This document shows, piece after piece, positions 7,801-15,069 of a stretch of DNA of 64,000 nt. The notes below the pieces were generated by a model that was given only the letters and a program-made list of their open reading frames with translations, did not search any database and was not told where the DNA came from. Numbering within the stretch: position 1 is the first letter of the stretch; each line of letters starts with the position of its first letter. A program made the position numbers and the translations under genes. Origin of the DNA: Diaminobutyricibacter sp. McL0608 (lineage in GTDB: Bacteria; Actinomycetota; Actinomycetes; Actinomycetales; Microbacteriaceae); NCBI RefSeq assembly GCF_039613825.1, contig NZ_CP154826.1, positions 310,001 to 374,000 on the forward strand, given 5' to 3'.

Positions 7801-8842
7801 GGGGGCGGATCTCTCCTGAGCCGCGCTCGATGAGTGTGGTGGGAACCACCACCGTTTTCGGAGGACGATCATCGCCGTCGAGGCGGGCGAAGACACGCTC
7901 CGCCGCGAGAGTGCCGATGCGGTCGGGGTCCTGGGCGATCACCGAGAGGCCGGGATCGAGCAGATCGCCGAGTTCGACGTCGTCGAAGCCGACGAGAGCC
8001 ACCTTTTTCTGCAGCTCTCGCTCGCGCAGGCCCCGGATCGCTCCGATCGTGATCAGGTTCTGGGCGCTGAACACGGCAGTCGGTCGACGAGCGCCGGCGA
8101 ACAGGCCCTCGATTGCCGCGTGCGCTGTGTGCTCATCGTGGAGGTCTTCGACCAGCCATGCCTCGCCAGTCGGCACCCCGGCCCGGCCGAGCTCCTCGAG
8201 AAATCCACGGCGACGCTCGCTCGCCGTCCAGATGTCGTGGCGATCGCCGAGGAAGGCGATGCGGCGGTGGCCCTGTTCGAGGAGGTGGCGGGTGGCGAGG
8301 GCGGCGCCCTCGGCGTTGTTGCTGACGATCGCGTCGGCGTCGATGCCGGACGGCTCGCGGTCGATGAACACGACCGGTGTTCCGTGCTCCTGCTCGGACA
8401 GAAGGTACCCCTGGCTCTTGCTCACTGGAGTGAGGATAAGACCGTCGACCCGACGACGCAGGAACGCGGACACTGCGACTCGTTCGCGCGCCGGGTCATC
8501 GTCGAGACTGGATGCGAAAACCGCGACACCACGAGAAGCTGCCGCATCTTCGATGGAACGGTGCACAGCGCCGGAGAACGGGTTGGCGACACTTCCGACA
8601 AGGAGGCCGAGCGTCTGGGTCCTCCGATCGCTGCGACGCAGATTTCCCGCCTGGATGTCGGGATGATAGTTCAGCCGGGTCGCTGCTGACTGCACACGTT
8701 CGATTGTCGCGCTCGAGACGTTGGGCTCACGGTTGATGACGCGGGACACGGTCTTGATTCCCACGCCTGCGAGCGCGGCCACATCCCGCATGGTGGACCG
8801 ACGCCCAGGGGATGGTTGCATTTCGCTTGACAACGATGTCAC
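7793..8842 (-). CDS. LacI-family repressor of the fructan locus
   Basis: A 349-residue regulator with an N-terminal helix-turn-helix (TMRDVAALAGVGIKTVSRVI, about 17-36), the hinge/LacI helix, and a periplasmic-binding-protein-like effector domain. The GTG start at 8842 has GGAG seven bases upstream; the ATG at 8821 is the alternative. A 14-base palindrome (TGACAACGATGTCA) overlaps this start, and its reverse complement lies in the leader of the divergent importer operon, which indicates control of both directions. The inducer is probably fructose or a fructo-oligosaccharide. Confidence 0.92.
   Translation of the reverse strand: MTSLSSEMQPSPGRRSTMRDVAALAGVGIKTVSRVINREPNVSSATIERVQSAATRLNYHPDIQAGNLRRSDRRTQTLGLLVGSVANPFSGAVHRSIEDAAASRGVAVFASSLDDDPARERVAVSAFLRRRVDGLILTPVSKSQGYLLSEQEHGTPVVFIDREPSGIDADAIVSNNAEGAALATRHLLEQGHRRIAFLGDRHDIWTASERRRGFLEELGRAGVPTGEAWLVEDLHDEHTAHAAIEGLFAGARRPTAVFSAQNLITIGAIRGLRERELQKKVALVGFDDVELGDLLDPGLSVIAQDPDRIGTLAAERVFARLDGDDRPPKTVVVPTTLIERGSGEIRPHE
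8828..8841. promoter_or_regulatory. LacI operator O1
   Basis: TGACAACGATGTCA has 5-base inverted arms around a 4-base centre and sits on the lacI start codon. It is the exact reverse complement of the second copy 77 bases away. Confidence 0.7.
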
Positions 8843-8869
8843 GGTTCAACTCCAAATGTGAGATTGCCC

Positions 8870-8898
8870 TTGACTATATAACATTCGTGGACTAGAAC
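8870..8898 (+). promoter_or_regulatory. Promoter of the fructose importer operon
   Basis: TTGACT (8870-8875) and TAGAAC (8893-8898) are separated by exactly 17 bases. The predicted start point falls about seven bases later, at the left edge of operator O2. Confidence 0.6.
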
Positions 8899-8904
8899 TA
8901 CCTA

Positions 8905-8918
8905 TGACATCGTTGTCA
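8905..8918. promoter_or_regulatory. LacI operator O2
   Basis: TGACATCGTTGTCA lies over the expected transcription start of the importer operon. With O1 it frames the intergenic region at a spacing of 77 bases, close to whole helical turns, which would suit looping or paired occupancy. Confidence 0.7.
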
Positions 8919-8951
8919 GGGATGCCACATCCCCCAACCAGAGGAAGTTCA

Positions 8952-10037
8952 ATGTTGAATCGCAGCAACTCGCGCACACCGCGTCTCATGGCCGCGGGAT
9001 CGATCGCGGCAATCGCAGCGCTCGCCTTCACAGGCTGTTCCGGATCATCCGGCTCGGACAAAGTCGGCGTCTCGCTCATCGTGAAGACGACCACGAACCC
9101 GTACTTCGTAGCCATGGAAGACGCAGCCAAGGCCGACGCGGCCAAAGCCGGCGTCAACCTCACTCTCGCGGCCGGCAAACAGGACGGAGACGTCGCCACC
9201 CAGGTCCAGGCCATCGAAGCGTCCATTGCCCGCGGTGACAAAGGCATCCTGATCACGCCGAACGGACCAGGCGTGCAGAACGAGATCGACAAGGCACGCA
9301 AGGCCGGCCTCTTCGTGATCGCACTCGACACCGTCCCGACGCCGCCGTCGTCCGTTGACATCACGTTCGCCACCGACAACTTCATCGCCGGCGAGGACAT
9401 CGGAAAATGGGCTGCAGCCCAGCTCGACGGCAAGTCCGCCGACATCGCCATGCTCGACCTCTTCAACACGCAGGTCGTCTCGGTCGACCTCAACCGCGAC
9501 CAGGGCTTCCTGAAGGGGATGGGGATCACGGTCCCCGACTCGGCGAAGAACGGCAGCGAAGCGAAGAGCGGCAGCTACACCGGCGGCAAGGGTGGCAGCT
9601 ACACCATCGCCGGTCACCAGGCGACGAACGGTGACGCGGCCGACGGCCGCACGGCGATGGAGACCATCCTCGCCAAAGACCCGAACGTAAATGTCGTCTA
9701 TACGATCAACGAGCCCGCGGCGTATGGTGCGTACCAGGCGCTCAAGGCCGCGGGTAAAGACAAGTCGACCATCCTCGTCTCGATCGACGGCGGTTGCACC
9801 GGCGTCGGCCAGGTCCAGTCCGGAATCATCGGGGCCACAAGCCAGCAGTACCCGTCGAAGATGGCGTCACTCGGAATGGAGGCGATCGTCAAGCTCGCGA
9901 AGACGGGCACGAAGCCGAAGGTCACTCCGGGCCTCGACTTCTACAACACCGGTTCGCGACTGATCACCCAGACTCCGGTCTCCGGCGTGACCAGCATCAC
10001 GCCCGACCAGGGATCGAAGATCTGCTGGGGCAAGTAA
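8952..10037 (+). CDS. Fructose-type ABC importer substrate-binding lipoprotein
   Basis: A 361-residue lipoprotein of the ribose/fructose periplasmic-binding family. Signal peptide residues 1-28 end in the lipobox FTGC with Cys29; the mature part begins with VGVSLIVKTTTNPYF, the typical sugar-binding N-terminal strand. ATG 8952 has GAGGAAG upstream; an in-frame ATG at 8904 lacks a ribosome site and would place operator O2 in the coding sequence. It is the first gene of an operon with permease, ATPase, ABM protein and levanase. FrcB-like by arrangement; ligand inferred as fructose. Confidence 0.88.
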   Translation: MLNRSNSRTPRLMAAGSIAAIAALAFTGCSGSSGSDKVGVSLIVKTTTNPYFVAMEDAAKADAAKAGVNLTLAAGKQDGDVATQVQAIEASIARGDKGILITPNGPGVQNEIDKARKAGLFVIALDTVPTPPSSVDITFATDNFIAGEDIGKWAAAQLDGKSADIAMLDLFNTQVVSVDLNRDQGFLKGMGITVPDSAKNGSEAKSGSYTGGKGGSYTIAGHQATNGDAADGRTAMETILAKDPNVNVVYTINEPAAYGAYQALKAAGKDKSTILVSIDGGCTGVGQVQSGIIGATSQQYPSKMASLGMEAIVKLAKTGTKPKVTPGLDFYNTGSRLITQTPVSGVTSITPDQGSKICWGK

Positions 10038-10050
10038 GCATCCATCGACT

Positions 10051-10086
10051 CCGGGCCGGCCTCGACCATCGGGCGGGCCGGCCCGG
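10051..10086 (+). terminator. Intercistronic hairpin after the binding-protein gene
   Basis: CCGGGCCGGCC pairs with GGCCGGCCCGG (11 perfect pairs) around a 14-base loop, with no T-run. Such structures protect the upstream message and raise binding protein over permease. Confidence 0.6.
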
Positions 10087-10152
10087 AACCACACCACGCG
10101 GAGCAACATCCGCGCATCACGACATCGAACAGAGAAGTTCAGGAGAGAAATC

Positions 10153-11199
10153 GTGAGTCAACCAGCAACACAAGCAAGCCCGCCCACCTCGGAGCTCGAC
10201 CTCGCACAGGAGTTCCTCCACCGCACGACGCCGCTCAGCAGACTCAGGAACCTGCTTCATCGCTACCCCGCGCTCAGCCCGGCGATCGTCCTGCTGATCT
10301 CGATCATCATCTTCGGCGTGATCAATCCGCGCTTCCTCAATCCGGCGAACCTCTCCCTGATCACCCAGCAGGTAGCCGTCGTCGGAACCATCGGCATCGC
10401 CCAGACCCTCATCATCCTCACCGGAGGAATCGATCTGTCCGTCGGTGCCGCCGCAACCCTGGCTGGGCTTGTGATCGCACAGACAGCGTCGACGAACCAT
10501 GTTCCGGCTGTGCTGAGCCTGCTTCTGGGCCTCGTGGTCGGCATCGCGACCGGATTCATCAACGGGATGCTCGTCACCCGACTGAAACTCCCTCCATTCA
10601 TCGTCACTTTAGGAACGCTCAGCATCTTCACCGCCATTCTGCTGTTGTACTCGAACAGTGCGTCGGTGCAGGGACAGGATCTGCCGCCCCTCATCACCTC
10701 GCTCGGCAACACGTTCAACGTGCTCGGCGTCCAGATCACCTACGGCGTGGTGGTGATGATCGTTCTCTACGCAATCGTTGCGGCGATTCTCGGGCGGACC
10801 GCGTGGGGCCGACACGTCTACGCCGTCGGTGACGATCCCGAGGCGGCCCGCCTGGCCGGCATCCGGGTCCAGCGCGTGCTGCTCAGCGTCTATCTCGCCG
10901 CCGGCGCCATCCTCGCTGTCGGAGCATGGGTGCTGATCGGTCGCGTCGACGGAATCGGCCCGAACGACGGCACCACTATCAACCTGGAGTCGATCACAGC
11001 TGTCGTCATCGGTGGAACCAGCCTCTTCGGCGGCCGCGGCACCGTGTGGGGCACGCTCCTCGGCGCGCTCATCGTCGGCGTCTTCGAGGAAGGGCTCGCT
11101 GTCGCCGGTCTGGATGTGCTCTACCAGGTACTGGCGGTCGGCATCCTCGTCATTGTCGCGGTCGCAGTCGACCAGTGGATTCGAAAGGTACGCAAATGA
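10153..11199 (+). CDS. Ribose/fructose-type ABC importer permease
   Basis: A 348-residue membrane protein of the carbohydrate-uptake-2 permease family. After a polar N-terminus of about 40 residues it shows 8-10 hydrophobic segments, with LTGGIDLSVGA (helix 3-4 region) and the cytoplasmic GDDPEAARLAGI loop that contacts the ATPase. The GTG start follows GGAGAG by six bases. Its stop overlaps the ATPase start (ATGA). It forms the channel for the lipoprotein encoded upstream. Confidence 0.9.
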   Translation: MSQPATQASPPTSELDLAQEFLHRTTPLSRLRNLLHRYPALSPAIVLLISIIIFGVINPRFLNPANLSLITQQVAVVGTIGIAQTLIILTGGIDLSVGAAATLAGLVIAQTASTNHVPAVLSLLLGLVVGIATGFINGMLVTRLKLPPFIVTLGTLSIFTAILLLYSNSASVQGQDLPPLITSLGNTFNVLGVQITYGVVVMIVLYAIVAAILGRTAWGRHVYAVGDDPEAARLAGIRVQRVLLSVYLAAGAILAVGAWVLIGRVDGIGPNDGTTINLESITAVVIGGTSLFGGRGTVWGTLLGALIVGVFEEGLAVAGLDVLYQVLAVGILVIVAVAVDQWIRKVRK

Positions 11200-12011
11200 C
11201 ACTCACAACCGACGACACGGCATCGAAGCCGGTCGAAACCCGCACCCCGGTGCTGCAGGCCCGACGCCTCGTCAAGACGTACGGCAGAGTGGTCGGCCTC
11301 GATGGTGTGAGCCTCGAGCTCTACCCTGGTGAGGTGCTCGCCATCATCGGCGACAACGGCGCCGGCAAATCGACACTCGTCAAATGCCTGACGGGAGCGG
11401 AGATTCCTGACGAAGGGGAGATCCTGCTCGACGGCCGGCCCGTCCACTTCAAGAGGCCGCAGGATGCTCGCGGCGCCGGCATCGAGACGGTCTACCAGAA
11501 CCTTGCCGTCTCGCCCGCGCTTGACGTCGCATCCAACCTGTTCCTCGGCCGCGAGGAGCGGCGCAAAGGGATTCTCGGGTCCGTGTTCCGGGTGATGGAC
11601 ACGAAGGGGATGCGCAAGAAGGCGAGGGCTGAACTCACCGCACTCGGCATCACGACCCTGCAGGACGTCACGGTGCCCGTCGAGAACCTGTCCGGCGGCC
11701 AGCGCCAGGCCGTCGCGGTGGCTCGCGCCGCAGCATTCGGCTCGAAGGTCGTCGTCCTCGACGAACCGACAGCCGCACTAGGGGTCCGCGAGTCGAACCA
11801 AGTGCTCGAGCTCATCAAGAACCTCCGCGACCGGGACATCCCGGTCATACTCATCAGCCACAACATGCCTCACGTCTTCGAGGTGGCCGATCGCATCCAC
11901 ATCCAACGGCTGGGGAAACGGGCCGCGACGATCACGCCGGCGACCCACTCGATGACCGAGGCGGTGGCGATCATGACCGGAGCCAAACGCATCGGCACCT
12001 CCGACGAATGA
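11196..12011 (+). CDS. Sugar ABC importer ATP-binding protein (single domain)
   Basis: A 271-residue ATPase with one nucleotide-binding domain, unlike the two-domain RbsA type encoded at 45925-47433. Walker A GDNGAGKST is at 52-60, the Q-loop in VYQNLAVS near 100, signature LSGGQ at 165-169, Walker B VVVLDEP at 185-191, and the switch His in ISHNM. It starts at the ATG overlapping the permease stop. The single-domain form matches the FrcA type of fructose importers. Confidence 0.9.
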   Translation: MTLTTDDTASKPVETRTPVLQARRLVKTYGRVVGLDGVSLELYPGEVLAIIGDNGAGKSTLVKCLTGAEIPDEGEILLDGRPVHFKRPQDARGAGIETVYQNLAVSPALDVASNLFLGREERRKGILGSVFRVMDTKGMRKKARAELTALGITTLQDVTVPVENLSGGQRQAVAVARAAAFGSKVVVLDEPTAALGVRESNQVLELIKNLRDRDIPVILISHNMPHVFEVADRIHIQRLGKRAATITPATHSMTEAVAIMTGAKRIGTSDE

Positions 12012-12349
12012 GCGGTCAGCTGACGCTCTATGCCACGTTCACCGCGAAACCCGGTCAGGAGCATGTGGTCGAGAGGCTCCTGGCCGGCCACGTCGAGCGG
12101 GTGCGTGCCGAACCGGGAAATGTCACGTTCAACGCGCACCATGAGGCCGAGGATCATCGGGCCTACTTCGTCTACGAGATCTATCGGGATTCCGCAGCAT
12201 TCGATGCCCACATCCGCGCCGAACACAGTCGCACGTTCAACGCCGCACTCGCCGGGCTGATCGAGGAAGACGCCTCACAACTCACCTGGCTCGAAGGCGT
12301 CAGTCCCGATGCGATCCTCGCCGCGCCGGACGCTGCTGGGCTTCCGTGA
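12008..12349 (+). CDS. ABM-domain (YgiN/LsrG-like) protein
   Basis: A 113-residue antibiotic-biosynthesis-monooxygenase fold protein: YATFTAKPGQEHVVERLL, EPGNVTFNAHH and YEIYRDSAAFDAHI are typical. Members are small dimeric ferredoxin-like proteins that act on quinones, sugar phosphates or other small molecules. It overlaps the ATPase by four bases and precedes the levanase, so it belongs to the fructan operon, where its reaction is not obvious. Confidence 0.8.
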   Translation: MSGQLTLYATFTAKPGQEHVVERLLAGHVERVRAEPGNVTFNAHHEAEDHRAYFVYEIYRDSAAFDAHIRAEHSRTFNAALAGLIEEDASQLTWLEGVSPDAILAAPDAAGLP

Positions 12350-12421
12350 GTCTCCGAAAAATCCTCAACACCCATCGGATGAGCTTCCGTGTTTATCCAC
12401 ACTTCACGAAAAGGTTGGTCG

Positions 12422-14932
12422 ATGACGATCTTCACCCGAGCTGCACTCACAGTGGCCGCTGTCGTTTCTGCGACAGTTTTGTCCCTCTCCCTCGCGACTC
12501 CAGCATCGGCTTCTGCTGACAGCGTCGCGCAGCCGGATACCAGGCCCAACTATCACTACACGCCCGCCCAGAACTGGATGAATGACCCCAACGGGCTCAT
12601 CTATTTCGGTGGACGCTATCACCTCTTCTATCAGTACAACGCGACGGGAAACACCGGGGGGAACGCATCGTGGGGCCATGCGGTCAGCACGGATCTCACG
12701 CACTGGAAGCAGTTGCCGATTGCGATTCCGTCGGACAGCAACGAGGAGGTCTGGTCGGGAAGCGTCGTCTACGACAGCAGTAACACCAGTGGTCTCGGCG
12801 CCAACGGTAAGGGACCGCTTGTCGCCGTTTACACGAGCGCTCCCCGTGCGAGTGGGGTACAGCGGCAGTCGATCGCTTATAGCAACGACGGCGGCACGAC
12901 ATGGACGAAATATGCGAACAACCCCGTGATCGACATCGGCTCTCACAACTTCCGCGACCCGAAAGTGTTCTGGTACGCGCCGGCGAAGCAGTGGCGGATG
13001 ACGGTGGCCCTGTCGGACCAGCACAAGGTGGCCATCTACGGTTCGCCTGACCTCAAGAACTGGACAGAGCAGAGCGAGTTCGGGCCGGATGGTGTCACGA
13101 CCGCTGTCTGGGAATGCCCCGACCTGTTTCCGATGCAACTCGACGGCAAAGCCAGCGAAACCAAGTGGGTTTTGACGGTGAACGTTGCTGGAAAGGCGGA
13201 ATACTTCGTCGGATCGTTCGACGGGAAGACGTTTACGAATAGCGAAGCGCCGTACACGGCACCCACCGGAACCACTCTCAACGACTTTGAGGGGGCGACC
13301 TACGGAGCCGGTTGGACAACGGCCGGCACGGCGTTCGGCACGGGCCCGGCCCACAACACAGGAGCGACCGGATTCATCGGGTCGGGCTACGTGGACACCT
13401 TCCACAACTCCGATGCGGAGACGGGATCGCTGATGTCACCGGCATTCACAATCGACAAGACTCATCTCAATTTCCTGATCGGCGGCGGCAACCACCCGTA
13501 CGTGCAGGGTGGCTCGACCGGTGCTCCGGCAGGGGACACCTTCCAGGACTTCGAAGGAAATACGCTGCCCGGCTGGACCGGTTCAGGCTCATTCGCCGGA
13601 ATCACCCCGTCGAAAGAGTCGTTGAGCGGTCAGCTCGGCAGCGGTGTTCTCGACACGTGCCAGGCGGGCTGTGACGCTGCCGAGGGCACCATCACCTCAC
13701 CTACTTTCACGGTCGCTCATCCGTACATCAATCTGTTGACGGCCGGCGGAGAGCACCCATGGGGTCAGGCGAATCCGACCTCGGTCAACTTGGTCGTCAA
13801 CGGCAACGTCGTAGCCAGCGTGACTGGCAACAACACCCCGAACATGGACTGGGTGCACATGGATGCGTCGGCGTACATCGGCCAGCAAGCGACACTGCAA
13901 GTCGTCGACGAGAGCGACGGAAGCGCAGGGTGGGGCCACATGATGGTCGACAACATCGTTTTCTCGGATGCCATCGCGAACCCGTGGAACACCGAAACCG
14001 GCGCCAATCTCATCGTCGACGGTCAGGTCGTGCGCACGGCGACCGGTAACAACAGCGGTCTGCTGGATTGGACGAGCTGGGATCTCAGCGACCTGCAGGG
14101 CAAGCAAGCCCAGCTTCAGCTGGTGGATCTGAATGCCGGAGGATGGGGACATCTCCTCGCCGACCAGTTCACTCTGGCTGACCAGCCCGCGCTGAGCATG
14201 ACGCAGCGCGCGCATTGGCTCGACTATGGTCACGACTTCTACGCTGCGGTCACATTCAATGATGCGCCGGCGAACCAGAGGATCGCTCTGGGGTGGATGA
14301 ACAACTGGGATTACGCGAACACCATTCCGACGAATGGCTGGCGGGGAACACAGTCCGTCCCGCGCATCCTTTCGCTGCGTACGATCGACGGCCAGCCCCG
14401 CATTGTGCAGAAGGTTGCACCGCAGGTGACCCAGTTGGCTGAACTGCGTCAGCTCAAGGTGGTTGCTCCGACCACGATTCCCGCTGGTACGAAGGTCCTG
14501 TCGACGACAACCGGTGAGAACTCTGTTCGCCTCGATGCCGTTTTGGCGGCCGGTTCCGCGAAGTCATTCGGGCTGCAGCTTTTCCGCTCAGCGGACGGCT
14601 CACAGTACCTTTCTGTAACCTATGACACGACAACGGGCACGCTCAGCGTCGATCGCACTCACTCCGGAGATGTCGGATTCAACCCTGCGTTCCCCAGCGT
14701 CGACGCGGCAGCTGTGCACCTGGATCACGGACTACTCCGCTTGGAGATCTACCTGGACAAGACATCCGTTGAAACCTTCGCGCAGGGCGGTACGACTGCA
14801 ATCACAGACCTGACATTCCCACAGTCCGGCAGCAACGGAATAGCTCTCACGTCCACGGGAGGAACAGCCGGCCTGGTGGGACTCGCCGTCACACCGCTGG
14901 CGAACGCGATGGCCGACGCTTACAACGGCTAG
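12422..14932 (+). CDS. Secreted GH32 levanase/fructan hydrolase with inserted modules
   Basis: An 836-residue exported glycoside hydrolase that releases fructose from levan, inulin or sucrose. Signal peptide 1-30 (ending PASA); catalytic nucleophile Asp55 in WMNDPNG, the RDP motif at 178-180 and acid/base Glu231 in the WECPDLF motif. The beta-propeller is interrupted at about 283-590 by carbohydrate-binding-like sequence, then resumes at RAHWLDYGHDFYAAVTF and ends with the GH32 beta-sandwich. Within the insert, a module of the DFEG...GWGH type (373-516) itself interrupts a second copy (287-370 and 521-590). The start at 12422 has an AAAGG site. It supplies the fructose taken up by the importer encoded upstream. 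Confidence 0.92.
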   Translation: MTIFTRAALTVAAVVSATVLSLSLATPASASADSVAQPDTRPNYHYTPAQNWMNDPNGLIYFGGRYHLFYQYNATGNTGGNASWGHAVSTDLTHWKQLPIAIPSDSNEEVWSGSVVYDSSNTSGLGANGKGPLVAVYTSAPRASGVQRQSIAYSNDGGTTWTKYANNPVIDIGSHNFRDPKVFWYAPAKQWRMTVALSDQHKVAIYGSPDLKNWTEQSEFGPDGVTTAVWECPDLFPMQLDGKASETKWVLTVNVAGKAEYFVGSFDGKTFTNSEAPYTAPTGTTLNDFEGATYGAGWTTAGTAFGTGPAHNTGATGFIGSGYVDTFHNSDAETGSLMSPAFTIDKTHLNFLIGGGNHPYVQGGSTGAPAGDTFQDFEGNTLPGWTGSGSFAGITPSKESLSGQLGSGVLDTCQAGCDAAEGTITSPTFTVAHPYINLLTAGGEHPWGQANPTSVNLVVNGNVVASVTGNNTPNMDWVHMDASAYIGQQATLQVVDESDGSAGWGHMMVDNIVFSDAIANPWNTETGANLIVDGQVVRTATGNNSGLLDWTSWDLSDLQGKQAQLQLVDLNAGGWGHLLADQFTLADQPALSMTQRAHWLDYGHDFYAAVTFNDAPANQRIALGWMNNWDYANTIPTNGWRGTQSVPRILSLRTIDGQPRIVQKVAPQVTQLAELRQLKVVAPTTIPAGTKVLSTTTGENSVRLDAVLAAGSAKSFGLQLFRSADGSQYLSVTYDTTTGTLSVDRTHSGDVGFNPAFPSVDAAAVHLDHGLLRLEIYLDKTSVETFAQGGTTAITDLTFPQSGSNGIALTSTGGTAGLVGLAVTPLANAMADAYNG

Positions 14933-14949
14933 GTGACTATCCCACACGG

Positions 14950-14979
14950 AAACCCCCGGCCATCGGGCGGGGGGTTTCT
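14950..14979 (+). terminator. Rho-independent terminator after the levanase
   Basis: AAACCCCC pairs with GGGGGTTT around a 12-base loop, 18 bases past the stop codon. It ends the fructan operon and faces the convergent beta-helix gene. Confidence 0.75.
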
Positions 14980-15069
14980 GTTGGAGGCGTCCCCGGCGCG
15001 ACGAACGGAAGGGCCAGGATGATTCTCCCGGCCCCTCCGCGTTCGGACGGCTGAACTATCGGCCGGTCA

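Noticed and set aside
8904-8951. N-terminal extension of the fructose-binding lipoprotein
   Set aside because: The ATG at 8904 has no ribosome site, falls at the predicted transcription start and would put 16 residues before the normal signal peptide.
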